This document shows positions 44,779 to 53,980 of a DNA stretch of 55,928 bases, piece by piece (position 1 is the stretch's first letter; each line of letters begins with the position of its first letter). Under the pieces are notes generated by a model. It saw only the letters and a program-made list of their open reading frames with translations, was not told the origin of the DNA and searched no databases. The stretch is from NCBI GenBank assembly GCA_013297625.1, contig JAAFHT010000007.1, positions 1-55,928 of the forward strand. Reading direction: 5' to 3'. The stretch is from Actinomycetota bacterium. GTDB lineage: Bacteria; Actinomycetota; Actinomycetes; Actinomycetales; Microbacteriaceae. A program made the translations under genes and the position numbers.

Positions 44779-45652
44779 CGAGCACGGCCCCCACGGGCTC
44801 GTTCCAGACGAGGGTCTCGCCGAGAATCAGTACGCCCAGCAGCACGCCGACCGGCGGCGAAATGTAGGTGACGGTCGACGACCGCGTTGGTCCCCACGCG
44901 CGCACGACGTTTTGGTTCCAGGCGTAGGCGAGCCCTGTGCCGAGGGCTCCGAGCAACACGATCGCGACGATCACCGTCGGCGTGAGCGTCATGGGCTGGG
45001 CGCCGATGACGGGCGTGAGCAACAGCATCCACACCGCAGCGAGACCGATCATGACGAAACTGAAGACGATCGCGCTCACGCCGCTGTCGCTCAAGAACCG
45101 CCGCATGTACGACAGGCTGAAGCCATAGCAGGCGGTCGCGCCGAGCAGCGCGAGGTACGGAACGAAACCACCCGTTCCGGGCTCAATGCCCTGCCACGGG
45201 CCGACGATCACGATGACGCCGATGATGCCAACGACAATGCCGAGCACTTGCTCACGCGAGAGCTTTTCGATGCGAAACGCAAGCCCCGCGATGAGCGCCG
45301 TCATGATGGGCGTCGTCGCGTTGAAGATGCTCGCGACGCCCGACGAGACGTATTGCTGTGCCCACGCGAAGAGCTGATACGGGATGACCGCAAAGGTCAC
45401 CGAGAGCAGCGCCAGGTGCGCCCACACCCGTCGCGATCGTGGCAGCCGATCACGAGTGACAAGCGCGATGAGCCCGAGAGTGATGGCGCCGAACAGCGTG
45501 CGACCCGTTGCCACTTGCGCCGGCGAAAGGCCCTCGAGCGCGAGGGCGATAAAGAGAAAACTCGCGCCCCAGACCACGCCCGCGAGAGTGAACTGCACCG
45601 CGATCCACGCGTCAGACGTGCGGGGCGCGGCAAGGGGAACGTCGTTGGTCAC
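44711..45652 (-). CDS. EamA/DMT-family transporter
   Basis: 313 residues with ten predicted helices in two EamA halves (GVVWGASFLFIALALEGLSP; ACYGFSLSYMRRFL...YISPPVGVLLGVLILGE). Probably exports a metabolite; substrate unknown. TAGTCT-N6-GTG gives a leaderless start. Convergent overlap with the ATPase. Confidence 0.88.
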   Translation of the reverse strand: MTNDVPLAAPRTSDAWIAVQFTLAGVVWGASFLFIALALEGLSPAQVATGRTLFGAITLGLIALVTRDRLPRSRRVWAHLALLSVTFAVIPYQLFAWAQQYVSSGVASIFNATTPIMTALIAGLAFRIEKLSREQVLGIVVGIIGVIVIVGPWQGIEPGTGGFVPYLALLGATACYGFSLSYMRRFLSDSGVSAIVFSFVMIGLAAVWMLLLTPVIGAQPMTLTPTVIVAIVLLGALGTGLAYAWNQNVVRAWGPTRSSTVTYISPPVGVLLGVLILGETLVWNEPVGAVLVILGVLLAQRRLRLPSRRRSAE

Positions 45653-45716
45653 CTGGCGAGACTACTGCCGCGCACCGGCATGGCCAGCGGCTCGGCGACG
45701 TGAGGGCAGAAACCCG

Positions 45717-46028
45717 CTACTGATCGGTTGCGATCGTGCCCGTCGTGGCGATCTGCTCGTGGTGGTGAATCACCTCGGCGACGATGAAGTTGAACCACTT
45801 CTCGGCGAAGGCGGGGTCGAGCTGCGCCTCGATCGCCAGCGCCCGCAAGCGCTCAATCTGCACGCGCTCGCGCTCGGGATCACTCGGCGGCATGTCGGTT
45901 GCGGCCTTCAACCGGCCCACCGCTTGCGTGCTCTTGAAGCGCTCGGCAAGCAGGTGAATCAGCGCGGCGTCGATGTTGTCGATGCTGCGGCGCAGCGACG
46001 TGAGCTCGACCATGGCGGCGTCATCCAT
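45717..46028 (-). CDS. Chorismate mutase (AroQ type)
   Basis: 103 residues, all helical. LRRSIDNIDAALIHLLAERFKSTQAVGRLK contains the Arg and Lys residues that bind chorismate, and the C-terminal helix shows FAEKWFNFIVAEVIHHHEQI. It would make prephenate for Phe/Tyr synthesis. TACGCT-N6-ATG leaderless start; divergent from the gene at 46074. Confidence 0.88.
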   Translation of the reverse strand: MDDAAMVELTSLRRSIDNIDAALIHLLAERFKSTQAVGRLKAATDMPPSDPERERVQIERLRALAIEAQLDPAFAEKWFNFIVAEVIHHHEQIATTGTIATDQ

Positions 46029-46073
46029 GGGTTGAGCGTATCGCGACCGGCGTGCGCCTCTTAGAGTGTGGCC

Positions 46074-46724
46074 ATGACGATGGATGCTCGCTCGCGTGCG
46101 ACCTGGCGCGACACCGCCGCGGCTCGCGTGTTCGGCTCGTTCTTCAGCTGGTTTTCGCTGGCCCTCGCTCTGACGCTTCTGTTGCAGTCGGTCAGCGCGC
46201 TCGCCGACCTGGGGGGATTCTGCGCGCGCGGCGGGCCATTCGTAATCGAGGTCGAGTGCACCGACGCGATCGTGGCGCTCACGCCGACGAGTATTCTCGG
46301 CGGGCTCGCCACCGTCTTCGTCGGCACGCTGCTCGCACAAGGGTTCGGTGTCGTCGTGTGGATCTTCGCGTGGCCCGCCCTATTCGTGAGCCTCGCGATG
46401 ATTTTTCTGCGGAGTTTCTTCGTGAACGGCGACCTCACCGGCCTGTTCATCGGCATTCTGTTCATCGCCATGGGCCTGGCTCCGCTCTTTCTCGCGTTGC
46501 CGGCGGCCCCCCAGCGCATGCTGCTCGGCCGTGTGGATGCCCAGGGCCGAGCGTTCTCTGAAGCCCGCCCCGCGCGCCCCTACTTGCTGTCGATGGGCCC
46601 CGTACCCGCACCCGGCGAAAACGCCCCGACGATCGGCGACTGGGCACTGAGCATCGGCGTCGCCCTAAGTGGCCTCGTGCTCGGCATCTGGCTGGGCGTC
46701 GTCTGGTTCGCGTCGGTCGCCTAA
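46074..46724 (+). CDS. Polytopic membrane protein of unknown function
   Basis: 216 residues with about four or five helices (FFSWFSLALALTLLLQSVSAL, IFAWPALFVSLAMIFL, GDLTGLFIGILFIAMGLAPLFLALP, LSIGVALSGLVLGIWLG). A Cys pair in GGFCARGGPFVIEVECTDA lies in an extracytoplasmic loop. Leaderless TAGAGT-N6-ATG. Its TAA stop overlaps the stop of the convergent GNAT gene. Confidence 0.7.
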   Translation: MTMDARSRATWRDTAAARVFGSFFSWFSLALALTLLLQSVSALADLGGFCARGGPFVIEVECTDAIVALTPTSILGGLATVFVGTLLAQGFGVVVWIFAWPALFVSLAMIFLRSFFVNGDLTGLFIGILFIAMGLAPLFLALPAAPQRMLLGRVDAQGRAFSEARPARPYLLSMGPVPAPGENAPTIGDWALSIGVALSGLVLGIWLGVVWFASVA

Positions 46725-47320
46725 GCAGGGGTGCCCGCGAGGCGCTGCAGCAGTCCGGCCCGCACCGCGGGCCACTCGTCGATCACGATGGAGTAGATCG
46801 CCGTATCGCGCCACGAGCCGTCGGCGCGGGGCTGATCGCGCCGCGCGATGCCTTCGAACTGGCCACCAAGCTTCGTGATTCCCGCGCGCGAGCGCTCGTT
46901 GAGCACGTCGGCCTGCAGTTTGACGCGGCCATAACCGTGGTCGAAGAGGTGGCCGAGCAGCAGGAGCTTCGCCGCCGGGTTGACGGATGATCCCCAATGC
47001 TCGGGTGCATACGCGGTGTACCCGATGTGGGCCGACTCGGCGCCGGGGTTGAGGTCGAGAATCGTGGAGGTTCCGATGACCGTGCCGGGGGCATCCCGAA
47101 CCACATAGACGTGGGCGCGCCCGATTTGAAGGTAGGTCGGCAGCCACTGCGCGAACTCATCGCCCGAGCGGGCGGCCGCGGGGCCGCCGCCCCAGCCGCC
47201 CGCGAAGACCTCGGGCCGCCCGAGAGCCTTCGTGAGACCCGGCAGGTGCGCGGGCTCATAGGGCTCGAGCCGCAGCCCGTGCCCCTCGAGCACCGTGTAA
47301 GGAAGGGCGAGCGCGGTCAC
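46721..47320 (-). CDS. GNAT-family N-acetyltransferase
   Basis: 199 residues of RimJ/RimL type: LEGHGLRLEPYEPAHLPGL at the start, GTSTILDLNPGAESAHIGYTAY, WGSSVNPAAKLLLLGHLFDHGYGRVKLQADVLNERS with the acetyl-CoA-binding region. Closest in style to YjdJ/RimL proteins that acetylate N-termini or small amines. GTG start 2 nt after purA, hence co-transcribed with it. Confidence 0.85.
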   Translation of the reverse strand: MTALALPYTVLEGHGLRLEPYEPAHLPGLTKALGRPEVFAGGWGGGPAAARSGDEFAQWLPTYLQIGRAHVYVVRDAPGTVIGTSTILDLNPGAESAHIGYTAYAPEHWGSSVNPAAKLLLLGHLFDHGYGRVKLQADVLNERSRAGITKLGGQFEGIARRDQPRADGSWRDTAIYSIVIDEWPAVRAGLLQRLAGTPA

Positions 47321-47322
47321 GC

Positions 47323-48609
47323 TTAGCCGAGCAGGTCGTGCCGCACGACAATGGCGTCACGCGCCGGGCCCACGCCGATGGCCGAGATACGGGCGCCGCT
47401 CATGGCCTCGATCGCGAGCACGTAGTCTTGCGCGTTCTTCGGCAGGTCGTCGAAGGTGCGAGCACCGGAGATGTCTTCTGTCCAGCCCGGAAAGTTCTCG
47501 TAGATCGGCACGGCGTGGTGAAAGTCGCTCTGCGAGACGGGAACCTCGTCAACGCGCACACCGTCGACGTCGTAGGCGACGCACACCGGGATGCTCTCGA
47601 GCCCCGTGAGCACGTCGAGCTTGGTCATGACGAAGTCGGTGACGCCGTTGATGCGCGCGGTGTAGCGCGCGATGGGGGCGTCGTACCAGCCGCAGCGCCG
47701 CGGGCGGCCCGTGGTGGTGCCGAACTCGAAGCCCGTCTTGCGCAAGAACTCGCCGGACTCGTCGAAGAGTTCGGTGGGGAACGGGCCGGCGCCGACGCGC
47801 GTCGTGTAGGCCTTGACGATGCCGATGACGCGATCGATGCGGTTGGGGCCGATGCCCGAGCCGGTGGCCGCGCCGCCCGCCGTTGAGCTCGACGACGTCA
47901 CAAACGGGTAGGTGCCGTGGTCGACGTCGAGCATCGTCGCTTGGCCACCCTCGAACAGCACAGTCTCACCGCGCTCGAGCGCCTGATGCAGCACGAGTGC
48001 GGTGTCGACCACCATGGGCCGGAGCCGCTCGGCGTAGCTCAGCAACTCGTCGACGACCTCATCGGCACCGATGGCCCGACGGTTGTAGACCTTGACGAGC
48101 AAGTGGTTCTTGATGTTGAGGGCGCCCTCGACCTTTTGGCGCAAGATGTTTTCGTCGAAGAGATCTTGAATGCGGATGCCCACGCGGTTGATCTTGTCGG
48201 CATACGCGGGCCCGATGCCGCGGCCCGTCGTGCCGATCTGCCGCTTGCCGAGAAAGCGCTCGGTGACCTTGTCGATCGTGCGGTGGTAGTGCGTGATGAC
48301 GTGCGCGTTCGCGCTGATGAGGAGCTTCGAGACGTCGACGCCGCGCGCGCTCAGGGCGTCGAGTTCGCCGAACAGCACCTCGATGTCGACCACGACACCG
48401 TTCGAAATGACCGGCGTGACGCCCTCGGTCAGAATGCCGCTCGGCAGCAAGTGCAGGGCGTACTTTTCGTCGCCGACGACGACCGTGTGGCCCGCGTTGT
48501 TGCCACCGTTGAACTTGACGACGTAGTCGATGCGGCCCGCGAGCAGGTCGGTGGCCTTGCCTTTTCCTTCATCGCCCCATTGGGCGCCGATGATGACGAC
48601 GGCAGGCAT
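47323..48609 (-). CDS. purA: Adenylosuccinate synthetase
   Basis: 428 residues. Joins IMP and aspartate using GTP, first step of the AMP branch. Hallmarks are [19 protein letters not shown] at the N-terminus (GTP loop and catalytic Asp), [30 protein letters not shown] and [17 protein letters not shown] 48609 follows GAAGGGA; a longer frame to 48684 is rejected. A TAGACT -10 box (48653-48648) overlaps the tetR stop, giving a leader of about 30 nt. Confidence 0.97.
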   Translation of the reverse strand: MPAVVIIGAQWGDEGKGKATDLLAGRIDYVVKFNGGNNAGHTVVVGDEKYALHLLPSGILTEGVTPVISNGVVVDIEVLFGELDALSARGVDVSKLLISANAHVITHYHRTIDKVTERFLGKRQIGTTGRGIGPAYADKINRVGIRIQDLFDENILRQKVEGALNIKNHLLVKVYNRRAIGADEVVDELLSYAERLRPMVVDTALVLHQALERGETVLFEGGQATMLDVDHGTYPFVTSSSSTAGGAATGSGIGPNRIDRVIGIVKAYTTRVGAGPFPTELFDESGEFLRKTGFEFGTTTGRPRRCGWYDAPIARYTARINGVTDFVMTKLDVLTGLESIPVCVAYDVDGVRVDEVPVSQSDFHHAVPIYENFPGWTEDISGARTFDDLPKNAQDYVLAIEAMSGARISAIGVGPARDAIVVRHDLLG

Positions 48610-48650
48610 GGGTGGTCCCTTCGAGAGATGGTGAGGGCTTGCCCTTGAGT

Positions 48651-49316
48651 CTATCGAGCGAGCAGGGCGGCACCCTCGGCCCACTGGCCTCGCGCGGGAA
48701 CGGGGTTGGCGCGGGCAAGGGTTCCCGGCGCCAGGCCCAACTGCCGCTCGGCCACTCCGAACACGATGTCGTTGGCTTCGGTCACTCCGATAGCGGCGAT
48801 GCCGTGGTGCTGTACGGCCACGCCGTCGGCGACGGCAGTGAGCAGTCGAGAGTCGGCCGCGGGGTTGGCGCTCGAGCCAAGCCCGGCATCCACCACCCGA
48901 TCGATGACCGCGGTGAGGATGCGCTCGCAGTCGCGATGATGCCGGTCAAGCGCGGCGGCGAGCGCGGGTGTGCGGCCCGCTTCGCTCCACGCGTCGATCC
49001 ACACGCGGTAGTGGTCTTCGGGGGTCGAGGCGAGCCACCCGGCGAGCGCCGCAACGGGGTCAAGCCCATCGAGCATCGCGCGGTCGCTCGCGAGCTCGCT
49101 CGTCACGGCAAAGTCGAAGGCCGCGGCCACGAGGTCGTCACGGGTCGAGAAGTAGTGGCGAATGAGCCCGTGCACGACGCCCACTTCAGTGGCGACCTCG
49201 CGCAGCGTCACCCCCGCGAAACCCTTGACGGCAACGAGCCGCAGGGTTGCGCGCACGATCTCATCGCGGCGCTCGTCTGAGCTCTTGCGCTCAGGCGCCT
49301 TGCGCTGTTCAGCCAC
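48651..49316 (-). CDS. TetR-family repressor
   Basis: 221 residues. The helix-turn-helix reads [47 protein letters not shown] (residues 17-63), followed by a helical ligand domain. The GTG at 49316 has TATGCT 6 nt upstream, so the gene is leaderless; the frame upstream is open but unsupported. It is divergent from a MFS transporter and is presumably its repressor. Confidence 0.88.
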   Translation of the reverse strand: MAEQRKAPERKSSDERRDEIVRATLRLVAVKGFAGVTLREVATEVGVVHGLIRHYFSTRDDLVAAAFDFAVTSELASDRAMLDGLDPVAALAGWLASTPEDHYRVWIDAWSEAGRTPALAAALDRHHRDCERILTAVIDRVVDAGLGSSANPAADSRLLTAVADGVAVQHHGIAAIGVTEANDIVFGVAERQLGLAPGTLARANPVPARGQWAEGAALLAR

Positions 49317-49346
49317 ACGTCGAGCATACGGCGGTGGCGCGCGACA

Positions 49347-49393
49347 TTGTCCAAACGGATAAGGGGTGCTAGCGTTGTTGTCCAGTTGTATAA
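49347..49393. promoter_or_regulatory. Two TetR-operator-like boxes between tetR-type and MFS genes
   Basis: TTGTCCAAACGGATAA (49347-49362) is an imperfect palindrome, TTRTCC-N4-GGAYAA. TTGTCCAGTTGTATAA (49378-49393) repeats its spacing 31 bp further. Both lie in the 101-nt gap between the divergent starts. Confidence 0.55.
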
Positions 49394-49417
49394 CACCAGA
49401 CCAGGAGACTCGACCCC

Positions 49418-50677
49418 ATGAACGCGCACCAACGGCAGGCACGACTGCTCGTGCCGAGCGTCGTCACGGCCATGGTGGTGCTGTCGTCGGCGTCGTTCGT
49501 CATCTTCCCGCTCATCCCCTCCCTGCAGGGCTCGCTTGGCGTCAGCACCGCCGAGATTGGCTACCTCGCCGCAGCGGGCTTTGCCGCAGCGCTCATCGCC
49601 GAACTTCTCGTGGCTCCCGCGGCCGACCGAGGCCACGCACGACTCATGGCCGTGATCGGCGTCATCATGGTGGCCGCGTCGCTCGGCCTCAGCGCCATTT
49701 CGGTCGAAGGCTGGCAGCTCATCATCGGCCGCGCGGTCGGCGGCTTTGGCTTTGGCATCTTCGTGATCGCCGCGAGCGCGCTCATCGTGCGTCACGACCA
49801 CGCTCGCAGTGGCGAGCTGCTCGGTCGCCTCGGCGCCGCCGAACTCGCGGGTATCGCCGTGGGCCCCCTCGCCTCGGGCCTCGCCCTCTCGTTCGCGGGG
49901 CCGAGCGCCATTCTTGCCGTCGTGGCCGTCATCGTTCTCGTGGCGCTCGTGCCCGTGCTCGTGGGCTTTCGCGAGGCCAAGCCGGCCGTGTTCGATGAGG
50001 CGCATCCGCCCACCGGGGGAATCGCCGCGGGCGTCATTGGCTTCGATGGCACGGATGCTGACCGCACCCTGCGCTTCGGCGCCGGGCCGCCCCGCTCGAG
50101 CCTCGACTTGCTGCGCTCGCCCCGCATCATCGGAATCGTGCTGCTCTACGCCGCCGTCATGGTGCCGACCGGATCGTACGACGGAATCTGGCCGCGCTTC
50201 ATGGCCGACATCGGCGCCGACCCCGTGCTGACGGCCGCAAGCTATGCGCTTTTCGCCGTGCCCTACGTGCTCGTCGCCGGCTGGGCGGGTCGACTCGCCG
50301 ACCGCCGTGGTGGCGTCTCGGCCTACGCGCGCGGCCTGCTCATCTTGCTGCCGATCGTGACCCTCTATGGCGTCGTGGGCAACCCCTTCATCGCCACGGG
50401 CATGGGCTTCGTCGAGTCGACGGGCCAGGCGCTCGCCTTCATCGGCGCCGCGGCCGCGATGGCACACGCCGTCGACCCGGCCCGCGCGGGCTCGGCGCAG
50501 GGGCTGCTGCGGGGCATTGGGCTCGCCGCGGCAACGATCGCGGCCGCCTTCTCGGGGCTCGCCTACGAGGCCGGCGGAGCACTGCTGCTGTTCGGCGGCA
50601 CCGCGATCGCCGTGGCCGTGCTTGCGGCAGTGGGGCTGCTGCTCGCCCGCGAGCGCCGCGCTCGTCCTCCTTTGTGA
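49418..50677 (+). CDS. Major facilitator superfamily efflux protein
   Basis: 419 residues, twelve predicted helices. PLIPSLQGSLGVSTAEIGYLAA with AADRGHARLM in the loop between helices 2 and 3 fits drug-efflux MFS proteins (DHA1-like). CAGGAGAC precedes the ATG by 9 nt. Regulation by the adjacent TetR protein is inferred. Substrate unknown. Confidence 0.88.
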   Translation: MNAHQRQARLLVPSVVTAMVVLSSASFVIFPLIPSLQGSLGVSTAEIGYLAAAGFAAALIAELLVAPAADRGHARLMAVIGVIMVAASLGLSAISVEGWQLIIGRAVGGFGFGIFVIAASALIVRHDHARSGELLGRLGAAELAGIAVGPLASGLALSFAGPSAILAVVAVIVLVALVPVLVGFREAKPAVFDEAHPPTGGIAAGVIGFDGTDADRTLRFGAGPPRSSLDLLRSPRIIGIVLLYAAVMVPTGSYDGIWPRFMADIGADPVLTAASYALFAVPYVLVAGWAGRLADRRGGVSAYARGLLILLPIVTLYGVVGNPFIATGMGFVESTGQALAFIGAAAAMAHAVDPARAGSAQGLLRGIGLAAATIAAAFSGLAYEAGGALLLFGGTAIAVAVLAAVGLLLARERRARPPL

Positions 50678-50757
50678 GGACTGTCACCGGTTGGGTCGTG
50701 GCCATAGATTGAGGTGCGTCGACGTCACAAACTCCTCCGGTGAATGGTGAGCTCCTC

Positions 50758-51162
50758 ATGAAATTGCTGGCGATACTGGCCATAGCAGTGGTGGCGTCGT
50801 GGGCGGCCACGGCCTTCGCGCTTCCGCCAGGTGCGCACGCCCTCACGGAAGCCGACGCGCGAGACTTCACGAGTCGCCTGATCGAGGTGACAGACAACGT
50901 CGATGTCGTGACCTTCTGCGATGAATTCGCCGCAGATCACACCATGTGCGAGAGAACTCTCGCGGAATACGGTTCACAGCCCGAGGTCGTCTCTGCATGG
51001 TCTCGTGCCGACCTGTCTGTCGAGCCGTCACACAGCGGCTCGATGATCGTGACGTTCACGCGCGCTGACGGCGCCAGCTCGGCTATCGAGATTCTCCGCG
51101 AGGGGGATGAGATTCGAGCCGTTGACCCCGTCTTCTGGGCCGAACGCACCATCGTCGGCTGA
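50758..51162 (+). CDS. Putative secreted protein of unknown function
   Basis: 134 residues. MKLLAILAIAVVASWAATAFA is a signal peptide with a plausible Ala-x-Ala cleavage. The mature part has two cysteines (VTFCDEFAADHTMCERTL) and a beta-rich C-terminal half. No family recognised. Confidence 0.55.
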   Translation: MKLLAILAIAVVASWAATAFALPPGAHALTEADARDFTSRLIEVTDNVDVVTFCDEFAADHTMCERTLAEYGSQPEVVSAWSRADLSVEPSHSGSMIVTFTRADGASSAIEILREGDEIRAVDPVFWAERTIVG

Positions 51163-51230
51163 GTAACCCGTCACCCCCGCCCCGGCAATCAACACGGCGA
51201 CTACTCGGCTCAATCGACAAGACTCTCGAC

Positions 51231-51644
51231 ATGGGGCGGCAACGAGACAAGCGGGCAGAAGTGTCCGCTGGCGAGCGCGCCGAGAAGACCTGCGGCTCGT
51301 GCGGCCGCCGCATCGAGTGGCGCGCGCGCTGGGCGCGTGACTGGGATGCCGTGCGCTGGTGCAGCGACGCGTGCCGGGCTCGGGGGGTGCGGCCCGTGGA
51401 TCGGGCGCTGGAAGAGAGCATCCGGAGCCTGCTGAATGGTCGCGGCGCGGGAGCGACCATCTGCCCGAGCGAGGCGGCGCGGGCGGTCGCGGGCGATGAC
51501 GACGAGGCCTGGCGCGACCTCATGGAACCCGTGCGGCGTGCCTCCCGGCGCCTCGTCGCTGCGGGCGAGGTGGAGATCACGCAAGGCGGGCGGGTCGTCG
51601 ACCCCTCGACGGCTAAGGGCCCGATCCGCGTGCGGCGCGTCTAG
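51231..51644 (+). CDS. DUF2256-DUF3253 fusion protein
   Basis: 137 residues. The first half has a treble-clef-like Cys set (Cys 21, 24, 44 and 48: CGSCGRRIEW, WCSDAC) of DUF2256. The second half is a winged-helix-like DUF3253 (DRALEESIRSLL, ICPSEAARAV, LMEPVRRASRRLVAAGEVEITQGG). Possibly nucleic-acid binding. Its TAG stop shares CTAG with the convergent LysE gene. Confidence 0.8.
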   Translation: MGRQRDKRAEVSAGERAEKTCGSCGRRIEWRARWARDWDAVRWCSDACRARGVRPVDRALEESIRSLLNGRGAGATICPSEAARAVAGDDDEAWRDLMEPVRRASRRLVAAGEVEITQGGRVVDPSTAKGPIRVRRV

Positions 51645-52267
51645 ATGAGGATCGGCACCACCATCCAAACCGCGACACCCACGAGCGTGGCGGCGAAGAA
51701 GTAGTTGATCCATTTCTTCGCGCGTTCACCGCGGAACAGTGCCGTGAGGGCACTTCCGGCAAGTGTCCAGGCGAGGAAGGCGACGAGGTTGTTGAGTGTG
51801 AAGATCACGGTGATCAGCACAACCGTGAGTACCTCATCGTCGAGGGGCGGCCGGATGAACTGCGCGAACATCACCGCGATGATGTAGTACGCCTTTGGGT
51901 TAAGCAGCAGCACGATCGCACCCGACCAGAAGCCGACGTGCGTGACGGCCTCGCTGGGTGTTCCTTCGTCCGACGCCCCGCGTCGCGCCGGTCGCACGAA
52001 AGTCCACGCAAGCCAAAGCACGTAGAGGCTGCCGGCCGCTGCAATCGCCTTCGCGATCACAGGGTTGGCGACGAGAGTCACGCCCATGCCGATGCCGATC
52101 AGCAACGTCACCGCGAACGTGGCCACGTGGTATCCGACGAGCGGCCGGGTAGCCGCGCGCAACCCCGATGTTGCACCGATGATGGCGAAGAACGCGTTGC
52201 CGGGCCCAGGGCTATAGGCCAGCGGAAACAAGAACACGAGCAGCGCGATGACGGTCTCTGCGCTCAC
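51641..52267 (-). CDS. LysE/RhtB-family amino-acid exporter
   Basis: 208 residues with six helices. YSPGPGNAFFAIIGATSGLRAA is the family N-terminal motif, and LLNPKAYYIIAVMFAQFI lies in the third-fourth helix region. Exports an amino acid or related compound; substrate unknown. GTG start, monocistronic. Confidence 0.9.
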   Translation of the reverse strand: MSAETVIALLVFLFPLAYSPGPGNAFFAIIGATSGLRAATRPLVGYHVATFAVTLLIGIGMGVTLVANPVIAKAIAAAGSLYVLWLAWTFVRPARRGASDEGTPSEAVTHVGFWSGAIVLLLNPKAYYIIAVMFAQFIRPPLDDEVLTVVLITVIFTLNNLVAFLAWTLAGSALTALFRGERAKKWINYFFAATLVGVAVWMVVPILI

Positions 52268-52368
52268 GCGGGCTGAGCTCTCGGTGTCGTCGCCACCCCC
52301 TCAGTGTCGGGGAGTGCCCGTCGCGGGTCTAGCGGAAATCCGCCAACGCGCACTAGTCGCCGGTGTAC

Positions 52369-52740
52369 CTAGTCGGCGGCGGGCGATTGCTGGTGAGCCC
52401 CAACGCGCCAGCGGCCCTCGCTGTAGACGTAGGTCGTGGTGGCCCACACGTCGACGGGAGCTCCGTCGCGCGTGCTGCGCAAGCGGTAGGCGAGCATCGC
52501 GGCCCGATCGCCGAGGCGCACGACACGTTGGTCGCTCATGGTCGCCTCGCCCCAGGTCGTGCCGTCGAGGGCCACGATCGCGGCGGAACGCTCGACGAGT
52601 GATCCGTCGTCGATGAGCACGGCATCCGTCGTCATCGCTTTCTGCAGATGGCTGCCGCCGTCTCCGTGCCGCATCGCCTCCCACAGCTCGTGCTCGTGGC
52701 GGATGAGTTGAGCGGGCAGATCATCGGTGATCGCGGTCAT
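52369..52740 (-). CDS. NTF2-like protein (DUF4440 type)
   Basis: 123 residues. HEHELWEAMRHGDGGSHLQKAMTTDAVLIDDGS followed by a four-stranded sheet (AAMLAYRLRST, DVWATTTYVYSEGRWRVGAHQQS) is the NTF2-like cone fold. Such proteins are ketosteroid-isomerase-like enzymes or ligand binders. The start at ATG 52740 is preferred over GTG 52746, with TGGACT 6 nt upstream. Confidence 0.8.
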   Translation of the reverse strand: MTAITDDLPAQLIRHEHELWEAMRHGDGGSHLQKAMTTDAVLIDDGSLVERSAAIVALDGTTWGEATMSDQRVVRLGDRAAMLAYRLRSTRDGAPVDVWATTTYVYSEGRWRVGAHQQSPAAD

Positions 52741-52813
52741 GGGCACAGTCCATCGGCTGCGGCGAGCGCCGTCAAGAGCCGACGGTCACCGGATGCTCTG
52801 GCAGGGCGGGGTG

Positions 52814-53947
52814 TCATGCGCTTCGAATGAAGCTGACCACCTCGGCATATCGGTGGTTCTTCGCATCGGTCGCTCGCATCCAGATTTCGAGGCGGCCGGC
52901 GTCTCCGAAGATCTGCCCGAAGGCGCGGTCGGCCGGAATGTCGAAGAGCAAGAAGTGCCTGTCGTCGGGACCAACCAACGGCAGCCGCGTAGCAAGCGCC
53001 ACGCTGTCTTCGACCGACTGTTCGAAGTCTGGCGACGATAGGGCGAACATTCGCGTCACCGCATCGACTCGGGCAGTGAACGGATTTCGCTCAAACGAGG
53101 CCAGAAAGTCTTGTTCGTAGCCCCCGTTTCTCGCAGCCCGGTTGAGATCTTCAGTAAGCACATTCACGCTATCGGCGACCTCGGCGGCTGAACCCGGTGC
53201 GGCTGCGACAGAGGGAAGCGCGACACACGATGCTTGCCACGCCGGCCAAGGATTGCTCCCTGCGGGTATGACTCGATGTCGAAGCGCCTCTTCTGGCAGA
53301 TACCTCACGGACGCACCGCCGCCCGAATCGTCGCTGGTGCGAGAGTCGCCGGTCGTCGAATGAAAGACCTGCAGCAAGCCGTCCTTGGGCAAAGCGTGTC
53401 GTCGCACGGCGCCGGCAAGGGCTTCTGAGTGAACAGATTCTCGATTCAAGGCCGCCACGTCGACTTGCAGCAAGAAGTCACGCCCCGTCGGCGCGGGTAA
53501 CCCGTCGATCGTCGTCGGGTTACCTCCGATGCGCGTGAGATCGCGCCATTCTTCGTCGGGTCCTAACTCCTCGAAGGGATACTCGTGATCGAGGGGCTCT
53601 TGTTCAACAATGTAGATCGACAGTTCAGTGACCACCTGTGACGGTTCAAGTCGAACGCGAGGGTCAGCCAGCAAGGCGTCGACGTTCGCTCCGTGGTCGA
53701 GCGGAGCCTGACGAAGAACTCGGTGCAACAGCGATCGTTCGCGGGCATCTTGCGAAGTCCTCGCAGCTTCCTGCAGGAGCTTCATGAGGGCGACGTCGCG
53801 GCGAACCTCGTCGATCGCGCGACTCAATTCATCCATCATCGCGTTCCATTCGCGGACGGGAATCTCGTGCATCGACAAAGCCGCCCGCTGTATCTCTTGA
53901 TTTAGCCGTTGGGCCCTCAGCCAAACGTCATGGTGTGAAGTCGACAT
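52814..53947 (-). CDS. DUF1963 (YwqG-like) protein with helical N-terminal extension
   Basis: 377 residues. The N-terminal 120 residues are helical and acidic. The rest matches DUF1963: TRIGGNPTTIDGLP, FLLQVDVAALN, LPKDGLLQVF, and the terminal HFLLFDIPADRAFGQIFGDAGRLEIWM. Function of the family is unknown; it is frequent near polymorphic toxin loci as an immunity or SMI1-like neighbour. The ATG has AAGGAATCAG upstream. Confidence 0.7.
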   Translation of the reverse strand: MSTSHHDVWLRAQRLNQEIQRAALSMHEIPVREWNAMMDELSRAIDEVRRDVALMKLLQEAARTSQDARERSLLHRVLRQAPLDHGANVDALLADPRVRLEPSQVVTELSIYIVEQEPLDHEYPFEELGPDEEWRDLTRIGGNPTTIDGLPAPTGRDFLLQVDVAALNRESVHSEALAGAVRRHALPKDGLLQVFHSTTGDSRTSDDSGGGASVRYLPEEALRHRVIPAGSNPWPAWQASCVALPSVAAAPGSAAEVADSVNVLTEDLNRAARNGGYEQDFLASFERNPFTARVDAVTRMFALSSPDFEQSVEDSVALATRLPLVGPDDRHFLLFDIPADRAFGQIFGDAGRLEIWMRATDAKNHRYAEVVSFIRSA

Positions 53948-53980
53948 CTGATTCCTTGAATCTGGGTCACCGGATGCTCG

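Noticed and set aside
48610-48684. Extended start of purA
   Set aside because: [17 protein letters not shown] at 48609 is the normal family N-terminus with a ribosome site; the extension would cross the -10 box.
49208-50467. 419-codon minus-strand open frame
   Set aside because: Shadow of the MFS gene; its translation is an unnatural Asp/Glu/His/Arg mixture.
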